In this document: positions 16,468 through 24,976 of the stretch, piece after piece
Layout: each line of letters starts with the position of its first letter
How positions within the stretch are numbered: position 1 is the stretch's first letter
DNA from: a virus
Strand: one strand, 5' to 3'
DNA length: 61,632 bases
Virus record (IMG/VR): IMGVR_UViG_3300035034_000406
Span: 1 to 61,632 of that record
Notes under the pieces: model-generated
What the model was told of the DNA's origin: nothing
Seen by the model: the letters and a program-made list of their open reading frames with translations, nothing else
Databases searched by the model: none
Program-made: the position numbers and the translations under genes

Positions 16468-16998
16468 ATGGCACAAGATTACTGGAAAGCACAAGAGCCC
16501 GCTGACATTGCCCAAAAATACCTCAAGTACCACCCGGACTTGACAGGTGCTAACATTGCCTTTCTCTTCAAAGAGAAGGCCACCAAGCGTGACGGACGCC
16601 CTCTGATCGGTAAGCCGTTCAAGGTACCGGCGAAGTACAAGCCTCTTATGGAGGAGTGCGACGATGGTACCAGCGGATACGATTTCATGATTGTGATCGG
16701 CGCTGATGCTTGGACGGAGATTGGCAACAAGAGCAAAGAAGCGTGGGTCGACTTCCTGCTGGAGCAGTGCTACGGCGAAGAGGACAAGCAAGGCAACATG
16801 AAGTGGAAGACTCGCAAGCCTGAAGTCCAAGCCTTCCCGGTCATTCTTGCTCGCCACGGAACCAATTGGGACCAAGGCGTCAACAAGCTGAGCGTGATTG
16901 ACATTAACCGCAAGCAGAACAAGGTGCAGGAGCCTCAGGTTCGCAAGAGCAGCACCACCGAAGAGTCCACTGACTCCAACGTGAACGTCAACACCTGA
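16468..16998 (+). CDS. Phage metallopeptidase-like protein that has lost the zinc motif
   Basis: 176 residues. The layout matches the putative phage metallopeptidase family: an N-terminal IAFLFK segment, KVPAKYKPLM, YDFMIVIGADAW (71-82), a helix with the active site, then RKPEVQAFPVILARHG (116-131). In that family the helix reads like VDHELCH. Here residues 94-101 are VDFLLEQC, so both zinc-binding His and the catalytic Glu position are gone. It is probably a non-catalytic binding protein. An AAGGAG site gives good translation. It sits between primase and clamp loader, so a replication role is possible. The C-terminal 30 residues are low complexity. Confidence 0.65.
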   Translation: MAQDYWKAQEPADIAQKYLKYHPDLTGANIAFLFKEKATKRDGRPLIGKPFKVPAKYKPLMEECDDGTSGYDFMIVIGADAWTEIGNKSKEAWVDFLLEQCYGEEDKQGNMKWKTRKPEVQAFPVILARHGTNWDQGVNKLSVIDINRKQNKVQEPQVRKSSTTEESTDSNVNVNT

Positions 16999-17005
16999 TT
17001 CTCCT

Positions 17006-17040
17006 GAGGCTGGGGGTCCCTAACCGGGGCTCCTAGCCTC
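17006..17040 (+). other. 15-bp hairpin upstream of the clamp loader gene
   Basis: The arms 17006-17020 and 17026-17040 pair over 15 bp (three G-U pairs) around TAACC. No U-run follows. The stem ends 16 bases before the ATG at 17057, with ACGAGGT between, so it may control access to that start. Confidence 0.65.
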
Positions 17041-17056
17041 ACATGTACGAGGTAAA

Positions 17057-18481
17057 ATGTCGTTTGATACCAAATATCGCCCCATCCGATTTGAAGATGT
17101 GATCGGGCAAGAAGACACGATCAACATCTTGAGGGAACTTCTACGTCGTGGGGAGGTCTTCCAGAAATCCTACGTCTTTGCTGGACCTTCGGGTACAGGT
17201 AAGACTACCACGGCTCGCATCTTAGCGAGGTCCATGCTCTGTGAAGACGTGGACCCTGAGACTGCAGAGCCTTGTAATGAGTGCAACTCGTGCAAACAGA
17301 TTCTTGAGCGGGGAGATTCTCCGGCTTTCAAAGAGATGGATGCGGCCAACAATACCGGCGCTGACAATGTACGTAAGATCGTTGAAGGCCTCGACTATTA
17401 CACGCTCGGTGGTGGAGATCGGAAGATCTACCTCATTGACGAGTGTCACCGTCTTAGTACCCAAGCTATGGACGCCCTCCTGAAACCTATGGAGGACTCA
17501 GTGCCCGGATCAAAGGACAAGCGGCTCGTATGCTTGTTCTGCACGACTGAGCCCCAAAAGCTGAGAGGCACGATCAAAGGCCGGTGCATGGTCTTCGGTA
17601 TTAAAGAACCCAAGCGGGACGAAATTGTCGAGCGCTTGCGTTATATCAGTGAGCAGGAAGAGATCCAAGCGGAAGACGAGGCGCTTGATCTTATTTTCAG
17701 TTATGGACGTGGGCACATTAGGGATATGGTCACGGCGCTCGAAAGGGTAAGCCGGGTAGGGCCAGTCACTGAGTCCTCGGTTCGTAAACAACTAGGTCTG
17801 GACGTGGTCTCGAAGCAATATGAGATCCTTCTGCACCTCGCAGATAGTCCAGACAAAAGCATGGCCGCAATGATGGAAGCCCTGACGCAAACAGATCCCG
17901 ACTCGATTTACGAAGGGATTGCAGATGCGGCTATGTCCTCGTATCGTATTTCTAAAGGAATCACCATTGGTCTGAGTTATGTGGAGCAGGATCTCGCAGA
18001 GAAAATCTCCGCACGCTATGACAATGACACATTACTTACGATTGCCCACCGCATTCTGAATGTGGACCGGAAGATGGACCGCAACTCGCTATCCTGTGAG
18101 TTGCTTGTACTACAGAGTCAGCTTGAGAGAGGCGTGGTGACAGCCACACCTGAGACGCAGGTGGTTCAAGTGCCTGTGCAAGGTCAACCCTCTGGAAGCC
18201 AAGAGGCTTCTTCTGAGGAGGCCCCACGCCGCCGTCGAGATGCCCGCTCCAAGGGGGAGATTGAGGCAGCAAACCGTGAGGCGGCTGAAAAGGCCATGCC
18301 CTACGGAGGTAAAGCGGCACGTGGCAGCGTGGAGGGGACACCCGAAGATGCTGTTTTTGACCCTGTAGACGAATTCCGTGGCGGTCGGGCTCCTGTAAAG
18401 TCCGGCGAACGAACTATTCCCGCGAAGTCAGCCAAAGAAGAGGATTACTCAGACGTCAAAAAGAGCTTTTCGTATGAGTGA
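17057..18481 (+). CDS. DnaX-like clamp loader ATPase (gamma/tau)
   Basis: Loads the sliding clamp; 474 residues. The start FDTKYRPIRFEDVIGQE is typical of DnaX. Walker A is GPSGTGKTT (43-51). The zinc module has C62, C73, C76 and C79 (CNECNSC). Walker B/box is LIDECHRL (about 126-133), and GRCMVF replaces the usual SRC motif. Residues beyond about 370 are an Arg/Ala/Glu-rich linker and tail, tau-like but short. No delta subunit is seen in the window. The 3' end overlaps the NusG-like gene by 8 bases. Confidence 0.92.
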   Translation: MSFDTKYRPIRFEDVIGQEDTINILRELLRRGEVFQKSYVFAGPSGTGKTTTARILARSMLCEDVDPETAEPCNECNSCKQILERGDSPAFKEMDAANNTGADNVRKIVEGLDYYTLGGGDRKIYLIDECHRLSTQAMDALLKPMEDSVPGSKDKRLVCLFCTTEPQKLRGTIKGRCMVFGIKEPKRDEIVERLRYISEQEEIQAEDEALDLIFSYGRGHIRDMVTALERVSRVGPVTESSVRKQLGLDVVSKQYEILLHLADSPDKSMAAMMEALTQTDPDSIYEGIADAAMSSYRISKGITIGLSYVEQDLAEKISARYDNDTLLTIAHRILNVDRKMDRNSLSCELLVLQSQLERGVVTATPETQVVQVPVQGQPSGSQEASSEEAPRRRRDARSKGEIEAANREAAEKAMPYGGKAARGSVEGTPEDAVFDPVDEFRGGRAPVKSGERTIPAKSAKEEDYSDVKKSFSYE

Positions 18482-19019
18482 ATCTAACAAGTGGGTAGTC
18501 GTAGAGCTAAGTCACCAAGGGGAAAAGAAGTCCACCAGTGAGCTGATCCCTCTCATTGAGAATGAGATCGGTTCCGATTTGGAAATCTTCGTTCCTTCGT
18601 TGACATACTCTCGCTATGACAGAAACGTCACCATCTGTCTGATGGAGGGCTACTTCTTTGTCGAAGGGGGTAGGGCAGCCTCGACGTACTTCGTGCTAGA
18701 GGAGTCCCCCTACGTCCAGCGAGTCCTGTCAAGGGACGAGGACAGTGGCAGGTACCTCTGCTATGTAGGACAGGAGACGGTAGACGAGCTTAGAGGCAAG
18801 CTACAGAAGCAAGCAGCAAGGGACATTAGAGTGGGCGATTATGTCCTCGTCAATGAGGGCGCTTATCAGTCCCTCAAAGGTAAGATCCTCGACGTGTTTA
18901 TGGAGCGTGAGCGTGCTACCGTTCATATCGTAGATCTCAAGAGCATGGAGATCATCGTCGAGCTGCCCTTTCAATTTTTTGGACGACCAGAACCCCCTGA
19001 GGAACACGAAAATGAGTGA
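18474..19019 (+). CDS. NusG-like transcription elongation factor
   Basis: 181 residues. The N-terminal 100 residues (starting around KWVVVEL, with EGYFFVEGG about 58-66) fit an NGN domain. VGDYVLVNEGAYQSLKGKIL (120-139) is a KOW motif. NusG/RfaH proteins bind RNA polymerase and modify pausing or termination. A phage copy could adapt host RNA polymerase for late transcription, which fits the sigma-like gene two genes downstream. The first helix GEKKSTSELIPLIE carries an unusual insertion. It overlaps the clamp loader and the next start. Confidence 0.75.
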   Translation: MSESNKWVVVELSHQGEKKSTSELIPLIENEIGSDLEIFVPSLTYSRYDRNVTICLMEGYFFVEGGRAASTYFVLEESPYVQRVLSRDEDSGRYLCYVGQETVDELRGKLQKQAARDIRVGDYVLVNEGAYQSLKGKILDVFMERERATVHIVDLKSMEIIVELPFQFFGRPEPPEEHENE

Positions 19020-19965
19020 CGTACAAACGAATGTGATCATTGATGGAATGAACATAGCTTTCAGGTGTTCTTATATATACGACCGGAAGCAGCAGCTAAC
19101 TGCATCGGATGGTAGCCCTACTGGAACCATCTATGGCTTCGCCCGCCACATGGTTAAGCTGAGAGATCGGTTCCCCGGAGCCAACTTCTATGTTGCTTGG
19201 GAGGGCCGTAACAGCCGCCAAGAGCGCCGTGAGATCTATGCGGACTACAAGGGCAACCGGCCAGATAAAAGCGACACGGGCGGTTCTGGGGAGTCTGAGA
19301 AACCTCTCCTCTTTGAGCAGCTAGACAAGGTTGGTGAAGTTCTTGAGGCTATGGGCGTCCACCAAGTGGTCGCTGACGGGTACGAAGCGGACGATGTGAT
19401 CGCCACGCTGATTCGAGAGCGTTTCAGTGCTGAGAAGTACAAGAACATCGTGGTGAGCAGTGACCGTGACCTCCTACAGTTGGTAGGTCCCAACACAGTG
19501 TTCATGACGCCACAGTCTGAGAAGTTCTATGACCGCCATAAGGTGGTCGAAGAATATGGGGTACCCCCAGAGCTACTTCTCGCCTATCGGACCTTTGACG
19601 GAGACACGAGTGATAACCTCCCAAGGCCTCCCCGCTTCCCTAAAAAGAAGATCGCGGCGCTTGTCAAGGCCCATGATGGTGATGTAGAATCTATTTATAC
19701 TGACTGTGCAGTGGACCTCACAGACTTTCAACGCACCAGCCTCGATGATTTTGAGGAGCAAGCGTACATCAACCACAAGGTGATGGCGCTTAGAACGGTG
19801 GACGACTACGAGCTATACGAAGGCGAACACGACGAGGATACAATTGGAGCCCTATGTGATCAACTAGAGATTGAATCCATTCGAGCCGACTTACTCTCGT
19901 TTACGGCCAAGACTGGATTCGTCAAGACGGGAACTTATGTCGGTACATTTCATTCAACCAGTTGA
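19012..19965 (+). CDS. 5'-3' exonuclease / flap endonuclease family
   Basis: 317 residues from the ATG at 19012, which overlaps the previous TGA; GAGGAA precedes it. PIN-fold acidic motifs are in order: IIDGMNIAFR (Asp11), GYEADDVIATLI (about 122-133), SSDRDLLQLV (about 148-157) and GDTSDNLP (about 197-204) leading into the H3TH DNA-binding region. This matches T5 D15, T4 RNase H and the Pol I 5'-nuclease. Likely removes RNA primers before LigA seals the nick. The 3' end overlaps the next gene by 29 bases. Confidence 0.9.
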   Translation: MSDVQTNVIIDGMNIAFRCSYIYDRKQQLTASDGSPTGTIYGFARHMVKLRDRFPGANFYVAWEGRNSRQERREIYADYKGNRPDKSDTGGSGESEKPLLFEQLDKVGEVLEAMGVHQVVADGYEADDVIATLIRERFSAEKYKNIVVSSDRDLLQLVGPNTVFMTPQSEKFYDRHKVVEEYGVPPELLLAYRTFDGDTSDNLPRPPRFPKKKIAALVKAHDGDVESIYTDCAVDLTDFQRTSLDDFEEQAYINHKVMALRTVDDYELYEGEHDEDTIGALCDQLEIESIRADLLSFTAKTGFVKTGTYVGTFHSTS

Positions 19966-20728
19966 TCCACAGGAGCTGGCGAGTCGATTCTCAACAGACG
20001 ACACGCTAGACCCTTTGCCTCGACAGGATGAAGACTGGAAGAAACTCCACCTTGAGAAGATCAAGGCAGTTATGGATAGACTTCCAGCAAGGGAGGCGGA
20101 TTTCGTCCGTCTCTACTTCTTCCTGAACAAGAAACAGACGGATATTGCGGAGATCTTCAATATCACGCAGGCTGCCGTGTCCTATCGCATCAAGCGTGCG
20201 CTCAACCGCATTCGATTTTTAATCGAGATCCCAGAGGTAACTAAAGACGACCTCTATGCAGACCTCCTACCTGTAATGCCCACCAAGCTCGACGCCCGTA
20301 TCTTCGCGGAGATGTTCGAGTCTACTTGCCAATCTGAAGTTGCAGAGATCCTAGACATTAGCCAAGGCCGGGTACGTCACCGGTTTATCGCCAACCTAGC
20401 CCGTCTAGGGCAAGTCTTGGTTGATAGGGCTTATGCTTGGACCCGTCGAAACGATGAAGATCTCGTAGAAGTCAAAGCTGTACGAGAGCGTCTAGATGAC
20501 CTGATGGAACAGAAGCGTCGTAAAGAGCTAGAGACAGAGGACTTCGAGGACGGACTCAAAGAAGTCGTGGATCTCCTCTGTGAACTGCCGGACGAGCTGG
20601 CCGACGAGGACCTGATTCTCTTCGCCCGGTACTACAAGACTTTTGTGAAAATCAGGTACAACTTCAATATCCTTCGGGAGATTAAACTGCCGAAGTGGTC
20701 CAACCGCAGCAAAAAAACCATCCAGTAA
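19937..20728 (+). CDS. Sigma-factor-like protein with two region-4 HTH domains
   Basis: 263 residues from the ATG at 19937. LPAREADFVRLYFFLNKKQ with TDIAEIFNITQAAVSYRIKR (49-87) is a clear sigma-70 region-4 helix-turn-helix. A second similar unit follows at about 112-160 (SEVAEILDISQGRVRHRF). No region-2 motif for -10 melting is obvious; the C-terminal 100 residues are charged helices. It lies at the end of the early genes, 20 bases before the first copy of the late-type AT-rich motif. I infer a role in switching host RNA polymerase to late promoters. A non-sigma DNA-binding role is the alternative. Confidence 0.7.
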   Translation: MSVHFIQPVDPQELASRFSTDDTLDPLPRQDEDWKKLHLEKIKAVMDRLPAREADFVRLYFFLNKKQTDIAEIFNITQAAVSYRIKRALNRIRFLIEIPEVTKDDLYADLLPVMPTKLDARIFAEMFESTCQSEVAEILDISQGRVRHRFIANLARLGQVLVDRAYAWTRRNDEDLVEVKAVRERLDDLMEQKRRKELETEDFEDGLKEVVDLLCELPDELADEDLILFARYYKTFVKIRYNFNILREIKLPKWSNRSKKTIQ

Positions 20729-20746
20729 GGGCGCGTTCCTACTCAG

Positions 20747-20760
20747 TAATCTGTTTATAT
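20747..20760 (+). promoter_or_regulatory. Candidate late promoter motif, copy 1
   Basis: TAATCTGTTTATAT lies in the 79-base gap at the boundary between early and late genes, 48 bases before ATG 20808. It matches the AATCTNTTTATA pattern of the other late gaps. Confidence 0.5.
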
Positions 20761-20807
20761 ACCTGAGTAGGTAGAATAAGTACGTCTATAACCCCAGCTT
20801 CCTTACG

Positions 20808-21080
20808 ATGAAAAGTAGCCTCCGAAAAGTGGTAATGTCGAAGAAGGTGGCATCTGCGTACCTAGAAAAGGTCGCAACCGTCACCTCGACATTGACCGTC
20901 TATTTTACAGACGAGTCCCAATTGCAGGGATTCCTTGAATCTGTGAAGGCGGCGCACGGGAAAAGGGTTTCGTGCAGCCGTGGTTTCGACTACCTCACCT
21001 TTCTATCGGAAGATAAAGAGGTGGTAACGGAAGTACAAGAGTGGGCGAATGAACGTGGTCTAGATTTCTCTGGCTTCTGA
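20808..21080 (+). CDS. Small late protein with VASAYLEK N-terminal module
   Basis: 90 residues, or 80 if translation starts at ATG 20838. The second start gives MSKKVASAYLEKVATV, which places the KxVAxxYLxK module at the very N-terminus as in other late proteins. Neither start has a strong Shine-Dalgarno site. The remaining residues look like a small alpha/beta domain, unrecognised. First gene after the putative late promoter. Confidence 0.7.
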   Translation: MKSSLRKVVMSKKVASAYLEKVATVTSTLTVYFTDESQLQGFLESVKAAHGKRVSCSRGFDYLTFLSEDKEVVTEVQEWANERGLDFSGF

Positions 21081-21092
21081 TTGGAGCACCTT

Positions 21093-21401
21093 ATGTCTTA
21101 CAAAGATTTTGATCTTGGCGAACTATCTATCATCTCTAGCGGGATGGACGCCTACCTTGATGACGGTGGTGTGGAAGATATGAGCCTCCAAGACCTACAG
21201 CCGAATGGTGAAGGGCATGTGCCTGAGCCTGAGCGTATGCGTGTGGCCTCGGTAGAGCAGCTCAAAGGCTTTAGCCGTGTAGCCAGTGATACGCTGGTCC
21301 GTAAGTCTGAGCGGGATCTATGGTCCCTCAAACAGGATGACGAAGGCGAGTGGGTAATCGAACGTCTGTATGACGACAATGATAACCCCATCAAGGTCTG
21401 A
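21093..21401 (+). CDS. Unknown late protein
   Basis: 102 residues from the ATG at 21093, chosen because TTGGAG lies 8 bases before it. The first half is acidic. The second half (LKGFSRVASDTLVRKSERDLW, then VIERLYDDNDNPIKV) looks like a compact conserved domain. Probably a virion or assembly protein from its position before the terminase genes. Confidence 0.75.
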   Translation: MSYKDFDLGELSIISSGMDAYLDDGGVEDMSLQDLQPNGEGHVPEPERMRVASVEQLKGFSRVASDTLVRKSERDLWSLKQDDEGEWVIERLYDDNDNPIKV

Positions 21402-21404
21402 TTT

Positions 21405-21944
21405 ATGAGTGACCGCAACTCAGAAACAAATCTCGCCAAGCGGGTAGCCTCGGAATACCTCCGTAAGAAGACGGGCATGGTACGCACCGCAGGTGAGATT
21501 CGCTTCATTAAGGATAACGGCCCTGAGGGTCGTGCTCTTCCAGAGGCATACGACTTCGATGCCAAGGCAAAGAAGCCTTTGGCGAAGGTCCTCTGGTCTA
21601 TCTCGTGCGCTCTAGGCCACATGGTATCGGCCTACAGTGACTTCACGAAGATCAAGGCCGTCTCTGTAAGCCCGGACGGAAAGCTGGGTGGTAAGGGGTA
21701 TATCCAAGAGATCAAAGAGATGCGCTCTAACCTCAACACATCTGTAGAAACCCTCTCCGCTATCCAAGATACCATCAATGACGAGCTGAGCGCTCCACAC
21801 TGGCAGCCCGGCACGCTCGATATTGACGAGGATGACGAAGCCGAAGTGGAAGAGATGATTAGTGACTCCGAAGAGATCAATGAAGATCCTGAGGGGTACG
21901 TTGAAGAAGAGTACGAAGAACACGTGAAGGACGACGTAGAATAA
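21405..21944 (+). CDS. Unknown late protein with VASEYLRK module
   Basis: 179 residues. LAKRVASEYLRKKTG (9-23) carries the KxVAxxYLxK module. A central domain follows (KPLAKVLWSISCALGHMVSAYSDF, SPDGKLGGKGYIQ) and then an acidic tail (from about 145). It begins 3 bases after the previous stop. The conserved-looking core and acidic tail suggest a structural or packaged protein; no enzyme motif is seen. Confidence 0.78.
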   Translation: MSDRNSETNLAKRVASEYLRKKTGMVRTAGEIRFIKDNGPEGRALPEAYDFDAKAKKPLAKVLWSISCALGHMVSAYSDFTKIKAVSVSPDGKLGGKGYIQEIKEMRSNLNTSVETLSAIQDTINDELSAPHWQPGTLDIDEDDEAEVEEMISDSEEINEDPEGYVEEEYEEHVKDDVE

Positions 21945-22009
21945 GCAGTTGAGCAGTATTAGGGTGCGTGTCTTATTTTAATGCCCTACCCCGAATGGGA
22001 GAACCACTT

Positions 22010-24964
22010 ATGGCAGATCTTGGAGACATTGGAGGCATCCTCAACGAAACTCACGTATCCGACCTTGACTGGTTGGACGTGGATGAAGAGGAGTATCGCG
22101 CTTCCGAAAAACTGCCAAAGCAGAACTTGGATGCAGTCCCGGAGCTTGTAGAGCAATGGGGGCGTTTGTCTGAGGAAGATCAGTACAGGCTGCACCCTGA
22201 GAACCGCACGCCTGAGAACCCGAACACATCTTTCTGGAGTGAGCGTTCAACACCCGGAGAGCTGAGTTCTGAGGACGCTGCTGCTATCGTCGAGAAGTTC
22301 GCTAAGCGTCACGTACAGGCGGGTGTGGCAGGTAAGGACCTGATCTCCATCCTCAAACGCAACTTTGACTCTCGGGTGCTCAAGGCATCTAAAGAGGCCG
22401 TGCGTGGTGTGCTCGAAGAGCGGGGCCTTCTGGGCTCTGTCTACATCGACTCGGAACTGTTTGAGGACTGCTACAAAGGCGGTCCTCAGGAAGGTCTGAC
22501 AGCCAACAACAAGAGTGCCAAGTTCGTTCTCGCCAAGAGCGACTGCTCTGACTGCATTCACAACCGGGAAGGCCGCTGCTCCGTTTTCCAAAAGGAGCTG
22601 GTCTTTGACGTAGAGTACACGCAGAACCTCTGGGAAGAGTATGAGGGCCACCTAGAAGCCCAAGGCAAGGATCTTAGCGGGGTCCAAGGCTTGCCAGTCA
22701 AGGCCCGTCTTCAAAAGGCCCTGCTGGCTTCTCCTGCACCCACAGCGCAAGCTCTCGACGGTAAGCCTATCGTAGCGGACCCCACTGAGGGAGTGACCTA
22801 CGAAGAGGCACGTGAGCGCCTGCTGGCTGCGGACGTCAAGCAAGAGGTGATTCGGAATCACTACGGTAAGAGGAAGATTCGCCGTGTGGCTATGGAGATG
22901 ATGCAGGGAAACCACAGCTCCTATGTGCGTGATCTCATTGCTTCTGATCTGGCTCTCTCGCCGCTCGAAAATAAGCTGCACCTACTTGGGCAGTTGTACC
23001 TAGATCTCTCGTACCTTCCAACCTATAAGGCCGCCTCGGAGTTTATCGACTCTCTTGGAGAGCAGCTACCTCCCCTCATTGTAGGCGTGCCTTACGAAGA
23101 GAAGGAACTGGATTCTCGCTACGCACAGGCCGCTCGGATCGACCTGACTTCGGATCGAGCCCTGTTGCATACAGTGAGTCGGTACTTCCTTACCAAGTTC
23201 GGCCACACGCTGGACGCTAAGAAGAAGTCTGTCTTCAAGAAGCTCTTTGCTAAGCTCCAGAAGATGGATGAAGAGAGCGTCCGTAAATTCGCCCAAGGCG
23301 TTTACGCCAAGCCGGTACCTCAGAAGGTACGTCAGTACGAGGCTACCGTCATTTACGATCCCACCGAAGGCATTACTTCGGAAGAAGCGGATCGTAGACT
23401 TGATGCTGCGGAGAACAAGCGGGTAGTTGTTGAGAACCCGACGAAGATTGCCAACCGACAGGACGTGGTGGGCCGTATGCTTCGTGGTGATCACGGAAGC
23501 AAGGTGGCTACCCTTCTTTTGAATGACGAGAGAATGGATGGTCTGTACGACCACCTCCATCTTCTCGGCAAGCTGTACGTGGATACCTCTCTGGCTTCTC
23601 CACGAGCAGTGGAAGCTGCTTCGATGGCAAACCCTGAGGTCAAAGAGCTGCCCCTACTCACCCCGAACAACCGGGACGGCTTCTTTGAGAAGCCTGAGGT
23701 ACATGCTGTAGTCGCCAAGAGGGTAGCCAAGCTCAAGGGTATCGACAAAGACCCTCACTACACCAAGCTGCTACGTAAAGTAGTGGACAAGCTATCCTCG
23801 GTATCTGGGGAGAAGGTCAAGGCGTTTGCTCGTAAGGCATTCTCTACACCTGTCAAGAAGAAGGTGGCGACTCACCAGACTCCGTACCAGATCAACCCCC
23901 GTGTTGAAGTTACGGACGAGCAGGTACATGATTTCATGGAATCCCTCAAGGGCGTCAAGCAAGCGAGAGCTTTCGACACGCTGGAGGACTACCTCATGGA
24001 AGAGGGTGGCAAAGAGCTACTCTCCGCTCTCCAAGATCGGATGGGCCTAGATCGTATCAAGCGCCTCTACCTATCTAATGATGGGAAGGTGGCCTCGAAT
24101 CTGGCGTCCTCGAAGACCGCTCAAAACGACGCTATGGAGATCCTGTCCGCAGTGCTTGCAGACAACTACGAGCCTTCGGGCCTCAGATCTCCCTCTGCGA
24201 AGATGGCCCGCACAAAGATGGGGCGCTGGCTTCGTGACCAGATGATGAAGGGTCGCTACGGAAAGGAATTGGCAGAAGCTCTCAAGGTTGCCTACTCCTA
24301 CTCAGAGCTACTCGACCAAGCCCCTGTGGTTGTCGCCTACCGTGAAGAGGAAGGACTCTATGGCCGGGCTTACAGCACGGCTGACAGCTACGATGACTGC
24401 ACTGAGGGGACACGTAAGATCTCCAACTCGGTACAGCAGATCGTCAAGGGCTCGAAGTGTGACGGCTGCATCTACAATAAGATTGGCCGCTGCCTTCTAT
24501 ATAGCAAGACGCTCACTGACCAGCCAGAGTATAGCGAGGATACGGTCAATGCCGCCCTCAACTATCGGGTAGGACACGGCCAGCTTACGGAGCGGGATGC
24601 TCAGAAAATCCGTGCACTGGACGTAGACCCCAAGACGAAGACTCGTATTGCGCACACAGCAGAGCCTTCTAATGAGGTGCAGGAGCATACCAGCGGACTG
24701 CAGGCATACTACGGCGACCAGTCAGAGAGAATGGGCAACCATGATGCTGTACGTCAGGTCGTAGAGAAGCGTGCCAAGCAGCGTGAGGAAGCCCTAGAGA
24801 CGATCGAGTCTTCTTCTGATGGTGGTGCCTTGGGTACCGACCAGATGGCAGACTTCGAGCTTGATGGCGCTAACCCCGGTGGCCCTTTGAACGACTTTGA
24901 GTTCCATGACGGTCCCGCCCCTTCGATGGACGTGGAGTTCGGTGACGGCTTCAATATCGAGTAA
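22010..24964 (+). CDS. Large protein with internal duplication and two CxxC-x7-C motifs
   Basis: 984 residues from the ATG at 22010, supported by GGGAG; a GTG at 21968 is an alternative. Not recognised. Two repeats are visible: DPTEGVTYEEARERLLAA (about 254-334) and DPTEGITSEEADRRLDAA (about 447-525), each ending LHLLG(Q/K)LY(L/V)D. Two short metal-type motifs also repeat, CSDCIHNREGRC (about 180) and CDGCIYNKIGRC (about 818). Most of the rest is helical and Lys/Glu-rich, with an acidic Gly-rich C-terminus. It lies just before the terminase genes, so it is probably a virion or packaging protein. Confidence 0.8.
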   Translation: MADLGDIGGILNETHVSDLDWLDVDEEEYRASEKLPKQNLDAVPELVEQWGRLSEEDQYRLHPENRTPENPNTSFWSERSTPGELSSEDAAAIVEKFAKRHVQAGVAGKDLISILKRNFDSRVLKASKEAVRGVLEERGLLGSVYIDSELFEDCYKGGPQEGLTANNKSAKFVLAKSDCSDCIHNREGRCSVFQKELVFDVEYTQNLWEEYEGHLEAQGKDLSGVQGLPVKARLQKALLASPAPTAQALDGKPIVADPTEGVTYEEARERLLAADVKQEVIRNHYGKRKIRRVAMEMMQGNHSSYVRDLIASDLALSPLENKLHLLGQLYLDLSYLPTYKAASEFIDSLGEQLPPLIVGVPYEEKELDSRYAQAARIDLTSDRALLHTVSRYFLTKFGHTLDAKKKSVFKKLFAKLQKMDEESVRKFAQGVYAKPVPQKVRQYEATVIYDPTEGITSEEADRRLDAAENKRVVVENPTKIANRQDVVGRMLRGDHGSKVATLLLNDERMDGLYDHLHLLGKLYVDTSLASPRAVEAASMANPEVKELPLLTPNNRDGFFEKPEVHAVVAKRVAKLKGIDKDPHYTKLLRKVVDKLSSVSGEKVKAFARKAFSTPVKKKVATHQTPYQINPRVEVTDEQVHDFMESLKGVKQARAFDTLEDYLMEEGGKELLSALQDRMGLDRIKRLYLSNDGKVASNLASSKTAQNDAMEILSAVLADNYEPSGLRSPSAKMARTKMGRWLRDQMMKGRYGKELAEALKVAYSYSELLDQAPVVVAYREEEGLYGRAYSTADSYDDCTEGTRKISNSVQQIVKGSKCDGCIYNKIGRCLLYSKTLTDQPEYSEDTVNAALNYRVGHGQLTERDAQKIRALDVDPKTKTRIAHTAEPSNEVQEHTSGLQAYYGDQSERMGNHDAVRQVVEKRAKQREEALETIESSSDGGALGTDQMADFELDGANPGGPLNDFEFHDGPAPSMDVEFGDGFNIE

Positions 24965-24976
24965 TTGAGGTAGCGT

